Positions 23,001-38,000 of a DNA stretch of 64,000 nucleotides are shown in pieces. The notes beneath the pieces were generated by a model. That model was not told where the DNA came from and did no database searches. It saw only the letters and a program-made list of their open reading frames with translations. How positions within the stretch are numbered: the stretch's first letter is position 1; each line of letters opens with the position of its first letter. The stretch is from assembly GCA_011033025.1 (NCBI GenBank), contig WFMF01000391.1, positions 1 to 64,000 on the forward strand, given 5' to 3'. This DNA is from Beroe forskalii (Eukaryota > Ctenophora > Nuda > Beroida > Beroidae). Position numbers and translations under genes: made by a program.

Positions 23001-26000
23001 AATAAGAGCATTTGAAGATATTTGTGGAACAAAAAGGTAATGAGAAGGATTTTCGTGGAGAGTCGGCCCACGAATTCTAGAAGGTTAGCTGTTCTGGTCC
23101 TCTAAGTAAGTAAGTAGTGATTGCTGTCGCAGACTGTTAATATTGCCCTCCCTGATACATTTCAATGGGGTACCCCGACATCACTTTGGCACTTCAGCAG
23201 TACCACAGCAGTCATGTGGGAGGCCAACGCAGTAATGCTATGGTAGCATGGCACAGTTAACTGCTGCGATATGACAGAAAGTACAATGGCAGATTCAAGC
23301 TTCAGTCTTCATGGTTGTCTGATAGTATTCAAACACTAGTAGCAAACATCAAAAATCGCGTCACTGAAAACCAGAACAGGTAGATTTTGAGAAGACCCAG
23401 TCACTGCCAGAGAGTTATGGTGGTGCTTAAGCAGTGCTATAGCTTCTTACAATAATGCGACTGCACAGTCGATGTTATATCATGACAATTCAATTGACAA
23501 TAAGGCACTTAAAAACACTTTTGAAACAGGGCACCTAACTGTTATATCACTGCAAAGCTGGTCTGGTAGTAAAGCAGCAGTGCTTTTGCAGCACCACAGC
23601 CATAGTTTCACTGTCGACTGTGTATCGTATACCTCAGTAATTCCATAAATCTATTGGATTAGCAATTCACCTGTTCCGACGTCATACTGGCACTGCTATA
23701 AAAGTAGTAGCTGCAACGGAGTAACGGTGCTGCCCTTGCATGCAGTACTTAACCACCGTTGTGCTATGTCACTGCCGCCACCGCAGCAATGATGTGGTAG
23801 TCTTGATACTTCTGAGTGGCTCTTCGGTGATACTGTTAATACTTTCAAATAAGACTGACATGGTCTTTCATGAGCACTGCCATTAAACGTCTGTAAAGCT
23901 GGGAGGCTGCCATGACCATTCCGCATGACCATGTGCAGCAAAGCTGAAAAAAGACCGGATACTGCCGTTTCACTGCCGTAGCACGTCAAATCTCCAGTAT
24001 GTTAGTATTCTTATAGTATTGCTGGGGCTTGCCATGATACAGGCTTACTTGAAAGTTGAAGCTGCCGTTGTACCCTCTATCTTATTCTCTTATTACTGAG
24101 TTAGTGCTGTATCATAAAGATGGCAGTAGCACTGCAATATGGAACTGCCGTGGCCCATAAGATTACTATGGCGTTGCCCTGATACTACATTAAATTGCTG
24201 TGACACTGCTGTAAGACTATCATGAAGCTGCCGTTTTACAGCACTATGTACATCTTCTGCCATATCAAATAGTAGTTTAAATAGGTTCCAACAGTACCAT
24301 GGCTATGCCACAGAACTGCTGTGGTACTGCTTAGTACCAAAGAGATGACCGGGGTGCCCTGACATCTGGAAAGCCGCTACTGTAAGTCTGCCAGAGCAAT
24401 AACCATTGAAGAGAACCAAAACAGCTAACCTCCTGGAATTCGTGGGCCGACTCTCCTCAGAGGTTCGAAAATCCTTCTCATTACCTTTTTTGTTCCACAA
24501 ATATCTTCAAATGCTCTTGATCGCAGAACAAAAGCAATGACAATGACGTAAATGACACCAAAACTATAAATTTTGAGCACATAAACGTATCTTCTATGTA
24601 AATTGTCGGTAACCGAAGTGTTTTTGATGAATTCTGATATTCAAGATTTCAGCCTTCAAAAACCAGGGTCTCGGGTGCCAAAGGGGTGGAAAATCACCCC
24701 AAACGTTTCCAAACTTGTAAATTCTGTTCAAAGGCGTCTATACTATGCCGAAATAATGAAAAAACTACATACAATTCAGTTTTATGGCCCTCAGATCGAT
24801 TTTCGTCATTTCGACCTGTACCCACATATTGGACAAAGGGGTGATTTTCCACCCCAAATCCCGAAAATATACTATTTTCGTAGGTAAAACCTGTTCTAGC
24901 ATGAATATTTTGTCACTGAAATCGCCAAAAATCACCTTGGCACGTTATTCTTTCAATGGAAACATATTTGTTAATCATCTGAAATTTCATACTTCATATT
25001 GGACAAAGGGGTGATTTTCCACCCCAAAATCCTGAACGGACAAATATTGTCGAAAAAGGAGTTTTGTTCACTGTACCAAACCATATAAATAGTAAAATAA
25101 ATCATTCAGATTGAAATTTTATGAAACTTTTTTTTCGAACGACCTCTGGCTTATTGGACAAAGGGGTGGATTTCCACCCCATCGATTTCTCGAGAACGGT
25201 AAAACATATACTCAAAAATACTGATTTATTTTCTTAGTTAGACCAATGGCACCTACTGACTAAAATTTCATCGATTTTTATCGACAAACAGGTAATCTTA
25301 CAATTCTTATTACTGGTAAATGTTTGCTATTTATACTATTGAGTTATAACTAGCCTGTTTTTGGAACTCATACTCATATCTGTATTCATAGACTTATATT
25401 TACTCGCCTCCAAATACTAGTACTAGGGTTGATTCGGGTTGATTCGCTCTTTCGGATCGTTTCGGCTTGATTTAAGGAAGTTTTTTTGGTTGGTTCAGGG
25501 TGTTTCCGGTTTGTTCCTCTTGTTTTGGCTTGATTCAGCTTGATTCGACCAGTTTCTCCTTGTAGTATCAACGCTCAAAACAAATACCCACGACGTGTTA
25601 ATAATCATGCTAAAACAGCCACCTTGTGGATGACTTCAAAAAAAGGTAATTAGTGTCCAATCCATACCACTGCCTCAATAGGTCTATACTTCAGTACGAC
25701 TGGGCGACATCCTCCAAATTTCCTACAGTGGTAACTGCTAATGATCAATTAATTAAGCAAGCAATTTTGTTGATGACTTTGACAAATATGTAGTATCCAT
25801 ACCATTGCCTCAATACTTCAATAAGATATCTTCCTACAGTGATAAATGCTCAAAATCAATAAATTGAGCAAGCAATTCATTGACCTATCATGTTTCAATG
25901 CTTTCTTGACTTGTTTGTAAAAATCTTAATCGAAATATAAATAAGTGTAATGTATTTTTTCGCATGAGTTCGAACCTGGTGATAAAAACTTGAACTCTAT

Positions 26001-29000
26001 AATGAATAGCAAATTCGCTCACCAGAGAAATGGAGTCAAAATGAATGACACAGAACCCCTTTGATAATATTGAAACGTTGCTGTTGATATAAAGATATAA
26101 CTACCATTATTTTCGCTATGATTACCTTAGGAGGTTTATTTATAAAGGTTGTAATTGGGGGATTTTTCAGAAAAATCCCCATTCTTTCACCCACCATGAA
26201 GTTTCAAAATGACATCATTATCACATGTTAACAAGAGTAATGACTTGAAAAATCCCCATATTTTCAACTTACCAAAATTTGAAAAACCGAAATTTTATCC
26301 CAAATAAATACACCTCCTAAGGTATTATGTTAAATTAAATTACATAAAATTAAGCATTTTTGCAGGCTGAGTGCTCAGTTTTCTGCTCACTTGATTTCCT
26401 GTTGTAAAGTCTTAAAGTAATAGATTTTATCAGTATCCACTATCCAACATACGTTGGTACTGGAAAGAATTTATAGCTTCGCGGTAATGATTTCTCCTCT
26501 GCTTTTTACAATGATGAAATTTTGAAAAAAGCAAATTTTAAAAATTCTAAATTTTGATATCTCTATGTCTATGAAATTATGAAAGTTGACTCTCGATTCT
26601 CTTTTATTTCATCTCTATCCAACAGGTACATATTATTACGATGAATATTTCCACCAATCGTACCGCCAACACAACCTCCCTGACCAGCGATTTGACTCTG
26701 GTTTCCGCCGTTGAGAACTTCCTGATCTACTACACAACGTTCATCATCTTATCCTCATTCCTGGGTGACTCCACTATTCTGGTGGCATCTATCAAGTACC
26801 GGGCGTTTAGTCTGCACCGAGCCCTGGTGACAATCATGGAGAACCTGGCAGTGTGTGACCTGCTGAGTTGTGTGGTACTGACTCTACAGCTGGTGGAGCT
26901 GGTATCAGGTTGGGAGGACCTTAGTGCCTTCCTCTGCAAAGTCGAGCACTACCTCCTCAGTTTCAGCTTCTCCGCCAGCTTCCTGTTCCCCGCAGCCCTG
27001 TCCATCGTAAAGTTGCTGATAGTCAAGTACCCGCTCAAAGCGGTCCACTGGACTAGACCTAAAACTGTGCTGCTGTGCGGGTTCATCTGGCTCTGCTCCT
27101 CCGTGTTCCCTCTTGTGATCTACATCAAGGAGTACGGTGCTAACCTCTACCTGGAGTACTACTGCTACGAGCACTTGTCCCGGGACGCCTGGAAGTGGTG
27201 TCAGCTCCTACTCATCATCTTCACACTGCTACCCAGTGTTGTGATCGTTATCACCTCAGCCCTCCTTATAGCTGAGGCAGTGAAGGTGGTGCGTTACCAC
27301 CCCGGGGACCGGCTCCGGTGGGAGGGACTGGTAACGGTGGTATCCACTGCCCTGGTTCACTGCTGCAGTGTCCTACCCTCGGCGTGTACTTCCTGGCTCT
27401 AGACTTCATCGAGGATGACAACCTCGCGTTTCAGTTGGGGTTGCAGCTGATAGCTTGGTGTGGATCAGTGTCATGGCTAACTTCTACATTTACAGTCTGA
27501 CGGTCACGAGTTTTAGAAAGTTTCTTCAAGACGGAGTGACTCGAATTAAGAAGGCGGTCATGTGCTGCTGTTCTGTGGAGACAGAGGACTTAGTGAGGAG
27601 AAGGAGGGTTAATTTTGGTCTCATGAACAGCTTACATCAAGACAGACTTCACAACTTTCAGTTTCTTTAGCTGTTACTTCCATATAAGTGGAATTTAGAA
27701 TTGAAATAGGCAATCAGAATCTGGGGCTGTGTTAACCAATAGCTGCTCGGACTTTAGCAATAGCTGCTCTGACTTTACCAAGGTATGCTGCAGTCTGCAG
27801 TATTATCTATAGGTTATAGGCATCCGAGGGTATACCTACAATGAACTGACGCGCAATAATGTAACAATCTGATCAAACCCCCTAATCTCTGACCATAATA
27901 ACAGAAACAAGAATGTATTCATCAACGGTGAATGCAATTAAATGCTTTATTACATTCACCTAATTTCTTATATTCTTACTTTCTTAATCGATTGTTCAAG
28001 ATTTCACGATGCGACCCTAGATCTTTTTATCATTTTAATAGTTTTAATTTGAAGTTTCAATATTTCATTTGTTACTTATATTATGTTGTTCACATCTTCA
28101 AACTTTCTAAAATGGAGAGAAAATGTGTTTGAACTTGTTATACCTTCCATAACATTATTTAAGCATTTACATACGATAACTTAACAAGACTTTAAGAGAC
28201 CAAAAATACATCAAACAAGATAAAATAGGAACAAGGCGAAAAGAGACACAAAATACTGTGCTAATTGAAGTTCAGCAAGGATTGTACACTGCTTTGCTCA
28301 AGATACATAAAGCAGACTGTACTAAATCATAATTGCCAGCAATAAAACAAAACTATACACTTATACAAGGATTACCATAGCATTACGTCAGAACACAACA
28401 ATTGTTGGATTCTGAGGACAGCATATAAATATGGATGGCAGAACTCAATGTCAAACTCGAATAACCCACACCAACCATGCCACGCTTCATTAGTTCATAC
28501 CAGACAATTAAACACTACATGGCATACTTCATAACCCCTGCCACTACTGCCTGTTGTATTATACTTTAAGCACTGTCTACTCACCAGCTCTCCCCGTTCT
28601 CCCGGCCCTGTGGATGTACTTGGTGGTGTCCAGCTGTGGCTTCACGTGGACCACCAGTCCACACTCCGGGATATCCACACCTCGAGCTGCCACATCAGTG
28701 GCTACCAGCACCTCAAACACGCCCTGCTTGAACTCCTCCATCACAGCCACCCGGCTGTTCTCTGGAACCTGGCCGTGGAGAGGGGTTTCAACTAAAAAAC
28801 AAGAAAAAAAGAATTTCCCATGGAGGACCCAGAGTAATGACTAAATGCTGAAAGATATGTCGGTACTTTTTAGAATGATGAAGGTTCATGAATTTATAAT
28901 TACAAGAGTAGAACGAATTAGTGGACTCACATTTCACTAAATTTAATATGTTCTATTTCTGTGTATCAAAGTACCAGCAACTCACATCTCCGTTGATGAA

Positions 29001-32000
29001 CTTGACGGAGTAGCCGGCCTCCCTGAGCAGCTCTGTCATCCTGCTGCAGTCCTCCTTGAACTTGACGAATACCATGCTGGTGCCCCGGTGGTGCTGTGAG
29101 AGGACCCACAGTAAGGCACGCTGGAACACGTTCCTCTCTAATGTGTACAGGACGGCTTTGTGACGGACAGTGGGGGGCAGCGATACGCTCTGTAATGCAG
29201 ATAGGGGTGGTTAACGGCTTTGTGATGCGCATGGATGGTTATTGGTTTAATTACCCAATATAAAGGATTTTCACGAAGGCTTTTTGGGTACATGAAAATA
29301 TACCAATGATCCCCTGGTGAACCCCTGACCACTTCCTGATCATTGGACATTCAACAGTGACGTTGGTCACCCATAGTGAACCGGGCTGAGTGGTAAACCC
29401 CTGACTCCTTCACTGTGCAGCGATGTACGGTAGGTTCGGTACGTTCTGTTAAAGTGTTAAAGACAGAGACAGACATTGTTCATCTTAAATACTAGAATAT
29501 CATTAAACTAAGATAAGTAATATAAAATTATTCATTTATTAATGATCATGTATGATAATGCCCCTTACATAAAACGAAAGGTCTAACAGATGTAAACTGA
29601 TAATTAAATGCACCGTCCGTCAGACACCGCAAGTCTCAGCTTCTGCTTCAAGGCTGACGTCCACATCAGCTTCTTGCACTCAGAAAGGAGGTCCTCCAGG
29701 ATTAAGCCGGTTGAGGTCCTCGCCAGCCGCTCTCTGATCTCCAGGAAGGACGTTGGATCCACAATCATAGCCTCTGCAACAACACGTCGTCTCCGGAAGG
29801 TGGCTCTGTCAATCTTTAGCGAGGCCAGCGCTCTTCTGAGGGGTACTCGATCCTTCTGGATCTTGTCCCGGACGTTCTCATACTTCCGAAGAGTATCGTC
29901 AGGGTTGTAGGCTGGGCGAGTCTGCTGGTTGAGTTGACGAGTAGGGAATCTGGTCAAGGTAGAAGAAGTATCTTCAGCATCCCACCAGGACGGGGAAATC
30001 CTTGAAGTGACTCTGCTCTGAGAAGGCGCTTTGACTCCAGGATTTCTGCTCTGAGGAGAGGGCCTGGTCACGGCAGTAGGGGGTCTGGTCACGGCAGAAG
30101 GTGGTCTGGTCACGGCAGTAGGGGGTCTGGTCGCGGCAGTAGGGGGTCTGGTCGCGGCAGTAGGGGGTCTGGTCGCAGCATTAGGGGGTCTGGTCACGGC
30201 AGGAGCAGTACCATCAGCGTCCCACCAGGAAGGGAGGATACTGCTCTGAGTAGGTGCGGTGGCATTCTGGGCAGGGGGCTTCCTTGAAGTGACAGCAGGG
30301 TTTCCGCTTTGATTAAGCGTCGTTGAAGTTACTACAGGGACTTCGCTCTGAGTAGCAGCTGTAGCTCCAAGGTGTCTGCTATGAGTTGGTGCTGTGGCTC
30401 CGTCAGGAAGGATTGGAGGGGCACGGAAGTTCTGTTTGTGGACGTCACAGAAGGTAATCTCTGTGGTAGCACCGAGTTGTCCATTGAAACCGTGTCTGAT
30501 GGTGAAGATGTCGACTTTGCAGTGGATGCAGGATAGGTAGGGTGGTCGTTGAAGAGGGTTTGTAGGTGAGGGAGTAGTCATGGTGAAAAGTTCTGTATCA
30601 CTTAACAGGATCAACGACAGAAGAATAGTTCGCTGACTAAGAGATGGGGAATGGTGGTTATATACTGGGGGCATCTCCTTGATAGCCTCATTAGCGGCAC
30701 GCAGAAAATCGATGAGAATGATATGTGAGACATGCCGAGCATGTTAGATGGAACGTTCCGTGATGGGTGTTACACCACGTGATGTGATTATCACATCACG
30801 TGGTATTGTCAACATGTCACGTGACCCTCACATGACCCTCTTTGCTGATCTCGGGCCAGCAGGGAGTCAAACTGGTATATTTTCATACGGCCAATATTAG
30901 AGTACAGTTGATAGGAATAACAGTTTCTTTAATCACCACCACCCTATTCCCTTACCCCTTGATGAGGCAGGTCGATGTACTCGTGGTACTTCATGTATCG
31001 GTCTATGATGAACTGCACATTGGGTGGAATGGTGGCCGTGGTCACCATCATCTGCTTCGTGAGGTTGGAGTGATCCAGGATCCACCTGAGTTGAGTGTAG
31101 AAAATGTCTACCAGTAACTCATCTGCCTCGTCCAACACCAAGAACTTCAGCTCTTCTGGTCTGAGAAAAGGAGGATGAAAGGTGGAATGCTTGATGGGAA
31201 TATATGGCAAACATCCAAAATCAATCGAAATTCAATGCGTAGTTTACAAGGACACATCATTTCGGTTCCGCACAGGCATGGATCCAGCCCAGAATTTTTG
31301 GGGGCGTGCAAATTTATACAGCTCACTCGGCGCCGCTTCGCGGCACCTCGTTCGCACATAGGAAGTTTTTGAATATTTGAAGGATAATTAAAGTATGTAT
31401 AAGCTGGGTCTGGGGCGGCAGCCCCTAGAGGCCAGAGGTCTACAGTATAACGAAATGGCAACTCTTTAGTGTTTGGGCATTGTTTTCAACTTAACAGCGC
31501 TGTTGTTGCTGTTGTGCGAAACTCAAATGAATATTACATTTAGAATCAAAAAAGCAGCAAAGGTCTGGGGGCGGCAGCCCCCAGAAGCCAGAGGTCTGGA
31601 GTATAAAGAATTAGCAACTAAATAGCGTTTGAGCATTGTTGTCAACTTAACGACGCTCTTGTTGCTGTTGTATGAAATCTCAATAAATATAAAATCAAAA
31701 GAGCAGCAGGGGTCTGGGGGCGGCAGCCCCCAGAAGCCAGAGGTCTGAAGTTTAGAGAAATGGTAAGTCAATAGTGTTTGGGCATTATTTTCAACTTAAT
31801 AACAGTGCTGTTGTTTCTGTCATAAAAATTCCAATAAATGTTATACTAAGAATCAAAAGAGCAGCTGAGGTCTGGGGGCGGCAGCCCCCAGAGGTCTAGA
31901 GTATAAAGAATTAGCAACTAAATAGTGTTTGGGCATTGTTGTCAACTTAACGACGCTCTCGTTGCTGTTGTACGAAATCTCAATAAATACAAAATCAAAA

Positions 32001-35000
32001 GAGCAGCAGGGGTCTGGCCTCTGGGGGCGGCAGCCCCCAGAAGCCAGAGGTCTGAAGTATAGAGAAATGGTAAGTCAATAGTGTTTGGGCATTATTTTCA
32101 ACTAAATAACAGTGCTGTTGTTTCTGTCATAAAAATTCCAATAAATGTTATACTAAGAATCAAACGAGCAGCAGGGGTCTGGGGGCGGCAGCCCCCAGAA
32201 GCCAGAGGTCTGCAGTATAAAGAATTAGCAACTCATTAGTGTTTGGGCATTGTTTTCAACTTAACAGCGCTGTTAATGCTGTCGTACAAAATCTCATTGA
32301 TATAATATAAAATCAAAAGTACAGGGTTCTGGGGGCAGCAGCCCCCAGAAGTTAGAGGTCTGAAGAAATTGGAAATCAATTGCATTGTGCCTGTTATTTG
32401 CGACTTTTATTTTCGTTTTTGTAATACTGCAAAGGCAGTAGAGTTTTTGAATCAATAGGATTCCAAAACTCTAAATCCTGTTTTTGTCTCAAGCCTTCAA
32501 GGCTATTGGTATGAATATTATTTTTTGGATGGAGCCTGGAGGCCGAAAAATCGTGTGTAGTACACCTTGTACTACACAATCACCATTGCAAAACTAAATG
32601 ACCCGTTTTTGCCCGTGAGCTATTTTTTCACTTTTCAAGCCTTATTACTTTACTATTGAAAAATTACTTTTAGTTCATGTAAACCTTTTGTTATGGTTCT
32701 GAAGGTGTGCTTTTTGTTAATGCGTAACGCATGGGCCCTCTGTTTTGTTTCTTTTCCCCTTTTATAAGGTCATTATTTGCTAAAAATGGGGACATCTGTG
32801 CAAAAATTATTTACAAAGGTTCTAGTGTTGGAATGTGTTCTAAGGGGTCCCATGAAGGTCTCCAAAGAGTGTTAAGCTTCTACCCCTTGAGGAAATTTCA
32901 GTAGGGCCACGCCCTTTTTTGACCGTGGGAAATTTTGGTGAAAAATCGAAAATCCAAGTTTACATTCATATAAGACATGTGGGTACTCTAAACCCATGTT
33001 TTCTGGGACGGGGAATCAATTCCAAGCATAATCTAAGAGCTATCGATCTTTCTTGACCCATTTTTGACCACGCCCACTTTTTGCGTATGGAATTTTTGAG
33101 GCCAAAATGCCATTTGTCGATGATTCACAATATATGACTTGTGGGTACTCTAAACCTATGTTTTCTGGGACGGGGAATCGATTCCAAGCATTATCTAAGC
33201 GCTAACGACCTTTCTTGGCCCATTTCTGACCACGCCCACTTTTTGCGTACATGGAATTATTGAAGCCAAAATGTCATTTCTCGATGATTCAAAATATATG
33301 GCATGTGGGTACTCCAAACCTATGTTTTCTGGGACGAAGAATTGATTCCAAGCATTATCTAAGCGCTATCGACCTTTTTGACCCATTTGTGACCACGCCC
33401 ATTTTTTGCATATGGAATTTTTGAGGCTAAAATCCCATTTCTTGATGATTCACAATATATGGCTTGTGGGTCTGGGTAGTACTCAAAACCTATGTTTTCT
33501 GGTACGGGGAATTGATTCCAAGCATTATCTAAGCGCCAACAACCTTTCTTGGCCCATTTCTGACCACGCCCACTTTATGCGTACATGGAATTCTTGGAGC
33601 CAAAATGTTATTTCTCGATAATTCACAATATATGGCTTGTGGGTACTCAAAACCCATGTTTTCTGGGACGGGGAATTGATTCCAAGCATTATCTAAGCGC
33701 TATTGACCTTTCTTGGCCCATTTCTGATCACACTCACTCTTTGAGTATTTCTCGTTGTAGAAGGCATGCAGCTAGATCTAAAGACATGAGAATAATCTGA
33801 ACAGAAACCAACCTTTCCTGAGGCGGATAATCTATTTCATATTCATTAATTTTACGTCCCTGAACATTTCCAAGCCAATTCCAGGCCAAGCCCATTTTTG
33901 TGCATATAGTATAGATTATAGAAATATAATAGTCTCACGCACATTTAACATAGCTCCTCTGCGAATTACATCCCTTGATATCTAGCGTCTCTCACATACA
34001 CTTTATAAGGATGCTAAATGAAAAACCCATCTATTACATGAGCTCTATTTGATAAATCCGACACGGCATCAATGTTATATCTTCTCTGCATCAACATTAT
34101 ATAAAATAGATCTTTGCTAATTCACATGCCAAGTTATCATGCGTCTTCTTCGTATCCTCATGTAATTTATAGCCCCAAGATGAATATTATTCACAGTCAT
34201 GCCCAAACCACAGCTACATATAACCTACGTGTTACAAATATGCAGAACACGTTCGACTATTATATTACTTTAGCGAAAAAGCCATTCATAACATATCTAA
34301 ATTTATCACGGCTCCACTCTTCGAGTGTCGCGTGATAAATTAGATATAAATATTTCGTAGCAAGCTACTCAATATTTATATCCTATTACATACTCATTTC
34401 ATTCGTATTACAACAAGAGGCATGTATATCGCAACATATTACCAGAAGGTGCAGAGCGAAGTCTGTACGGAGCCCTACGGTTTCAGTTCCTTGTTTAACA
34501 AGCCGTACAGCAAGGACTTCCACCGTATTAAGCCAGGCAAGGCACGTAGCTTCTCCCCACCCACATGGACATAAGTTGCATATATACTGCCAGCACACAG
34601 GAAATATTTCCTTGTGCTTTGGAAGGTCATTACGACCATTAGCTCATTACTGATCTAATGACGCAGAACTACTTCCTATCCCTTCAGCATATCCCACAGT
34701 CTCTCGAGCTTTGTGAATGCCAGAGAAGTCTCTTAAACAAACACTAGGCTCGGTGTATATTACAACAAGAGGCATGTATATCGCAACATATTACCAGAAG
34801 GTGCAGAGCGAAGTCTGTACGGAGCCCTACGGTTTCAGTTCCTTGTTTAACAAGCCGTACAGCAAGGACTTCCACCGTATTAAGCCAGGCAAGGCACGTA
34901 GCTTCTCCCCACCCACATGGACATAAGTTGCATATATACTGCCAGCACACAGGAAATATTTCCTTGTGCTTTGGAAGGTCATTACGACCATTAGCTCATT

Positions 35001-38000
35001 ACTGATCTAATGACGCAGAACTACTTCCTATCCCTTCAGCATATCCCACAGTCTCTCGAGCTTTGTGAATGCCAGAGAAGTCTCTTAAACAAACACTAGG
35101 CTCGGTGTATATTACAACAAGAGGCATGTATATCGCAACATATTACCAGAAGGTGCAGAGCGAAGTCTGTACGGAGCCCTACGGTTTCAGTTCCTTGTTT
35201 AACAAGCCGTACAGCAAGGACTTCCACCGTATTAAGCCAGGCAAGGCACGTAGCTTGTAATAGAGATATGTTAATTCCTGGTCTTTCGCTAAAGTACATA
35301 TAGAATATGATTAGGCCGAAAACGGCAAAATATTATTTTCTGATTATGATTCGAGAGATATATATGATGATGGTTGTTTCGATTCCAATCGCCATCCCAC
35401 TATCCCAGCTCTGACGACCATTTCTGACAGCTTCTTCTTTTTGTATGTGGGATGTCCTCTTGAACACTTATAATTTATGATTGTCCTGTCCAGAAATCTT
35501 CATACGAGAGTAGAACCTGGGTCAGCATCATCAGAAAAATGATCATCTGATAAGAGTAAACAGCTGACTTGGAATCGAATACTCATCCTGCATGCTGAGC
35601 TAATCCATCAGTCAGATACACTGATACAAGTTCTGGATCCTGAAGCTTCTCAAATATCTACCCTCTACATCCTTCTTACCCATAACTATGCTTTCATCTA
35701 TCTGGAAGCTCATCTTGGACCCTCAATTAGTCAATTATTGTCAACTGTCGGATGTATTGAGACCATCCGTTAATTAGCCTTATTTTCTAAATACCCTTAT
35801 TAAAGTATTAAGAAGAAGAATCGCCAGCTAGAGAGACGTCATGGCTGAATCGTGACTTGTAGTGAACCTCTACTTTCTAGAACCAGACTAAAAGAGTGGA
35901 CACATGACTCAGCAACTCAGCAGGACCACAAACATCAGTGACTTGTTCAAGGAGACACTTCAACTTCACCTTCTATAACTTCGTGTCCACCTTGCAGTTA
36001 AAGCAGTCATCCCCATAGACTACAAAATCACCTCCTTCCGCCTGAAGAGACAGCTTTGTCTGTATATATGATGATAACAGTACTCATAGAATGATAGGCA
36101 ATACTTTGCAACAGTTTAAAGGGATGGTAAAGTTTTCAGATGCAAATTTCTAATTTTATCTTATTCCGATAAAAATAGCTGCTTCATGACCTCTAATAAG
36201 GTTCTACACGTTTGTTTGTACAAACACGCCCTGGAATAACTCAATTAAGGCTGTAATATTTGCTCTGAAAAGGCACATTGGTGTTATGAGGTTATCATGT
36301 GAAACTCATTGGTTTTTGACATTAATTATGTATGGATTATGGTTCTCCAATCAATTATGGAAATGCCAAATATTATTTTGTTGTATACACATTTGTGGTT
36401 CCGCCACAATGATGCAATTAATGAGCGCGATATCACCTTAGATTATATTGAAAGGTCGACCCTATGCCTTCTCGGCTTGCGGTTATGTATAATGTATGAT
36501 AAATTTTCCGTTACAAATCTATTAATTAGTGGTCACAGGGCGCATATTGTGGAATGAAACACATCACATACTTGTTTATATGATATTTCGGTAACATTCA
36601 GGCTGAAATAAACAAAATCTATTTTTGCACCCAAAACTATACCATCCCTTTAAGCTACATGCAGTTAGCTCGACTTCAATTCCACAGTAATTGGGAACTT
36701 GATTTTGACGACCCGGATTCCACCCTGGTTTCATTTACCTAAGCCATACAAACTGTCTAGGATTTTTGCAGTCGTGGCCTTCCGAAATTCTAATTCAACG
36801 AGGTACTTAGGTATGGTCGACCATACCTGAGGAAGTACCACAGTAAATTCGGAAAACTATGACTGACCATAGGCATAGTCAGACCATGTACCTCAGATAT
36901 TTGGTCGTGTAGTCTACACAGTACACATGTCTCTGGCCCATACCTTTTAGCCTTTTATCGTTGTAGTTTGAGTAGATGAAAGCAAGATGGATTCCCAGTC
37001 GGCAAAAAATCAAATTACTTGATTAAGATTCACTGACCATTTTGGTCCAACTGCTACTGAGTCCTTTGCTTTCCCATTCACTCGGTCAGATTCTCAGACT
37101 GGAAATGGCATCGTTCTATGAGGTCAGTGAAGAAGGCCAATGACTAGGATGGTCCAGACTTGCTTCTTTAAGCTTTAAAAGTTCAACAGCAGCACTCGAG
37201 AGTCGAAGGGGAAAAAGGTGGAACTGTTAGCATTCAGACTCCCGATAGAAGGCAGTAAGTAAAAAGATCGTATGACATTTAAAAAGTTGTCAGAAATTGG
37301 GCATGAATTGTTAATAGCCCTTATATCATGTATGAAGGATCGATTCTCTATCCCAAAAAACATAGGTTTAGAGTACCCACAAGCCATATATTGTGAATTA
37401 TCGAGAAATGACATTTTGGCTCCAAGAATTCCATGTACGCATCTAGTGGGCGTGGTCAAAATGGGTTAAGAAAGGTCAACAGCACTTAGATAATGCTTGG
37501 AATCGATTCCCCGTCCCAGAAAACATAGGTTTGGAGTACCCACATACCATATATTGTGAATCATCGAGAAATGACATTTTGGCCTCAAGAACTTCATGTA
37601 CGCAAAAAGTGGGCGTGGTCAGAAATGGATCATCAAGAAAGGTCGATAGTGCTTAGATAATGCTTGGATTCGATTCCCCGTCCCAGAAAACATAGGTTTA
37701 GAGTACCCAAAAGCAATATATTGTGAATCATCGAGAAATTGCATTTCAGCCTCGAAAATTCCATACGCAAAAAGTGGGCGTGGTCGAAAATGGGTCAAGA
37801 AAGATCGATAGCTCTTAGATTATGCTTGGAATCGATTCCCCGTCCCAGAAAACATGGGTTTAGAGTACCCACATGCCTTATATGAATGTAAACCAGGATT
37901 TTCGGTTTTTCACCAAAATTTCCCACGGTCAAAAAAGGGCGTGGCCCTCCTGAAATTTCCTCAAGGGGTAGAAGCTTAACACTCTTTGGAGACCTCCATG

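Noticed and set aside
22635..24887. Two near-identical 94-residue proteins on opposite strands
   Set aside because: They are mirror images created by the foldback arms; the frames have no known motif and run into AT-rich repeat.
28570..28792. Helicase exon 7 starting at TTTTTTAG (28792)
   Set aside because: That acceptor puts the reading frame out of phase with exon 6. The later acceptor GGCCAG (exon from 28768) gives INGD followed by VPENSR in frame and matches helicase spacing.
34386..35299. Three homologous 70-residue genes on the minus strand
   Set aside because: They arise from the 352-bp tandem repeat; the identical sequence gives frames on both strands and none has start or splice support.
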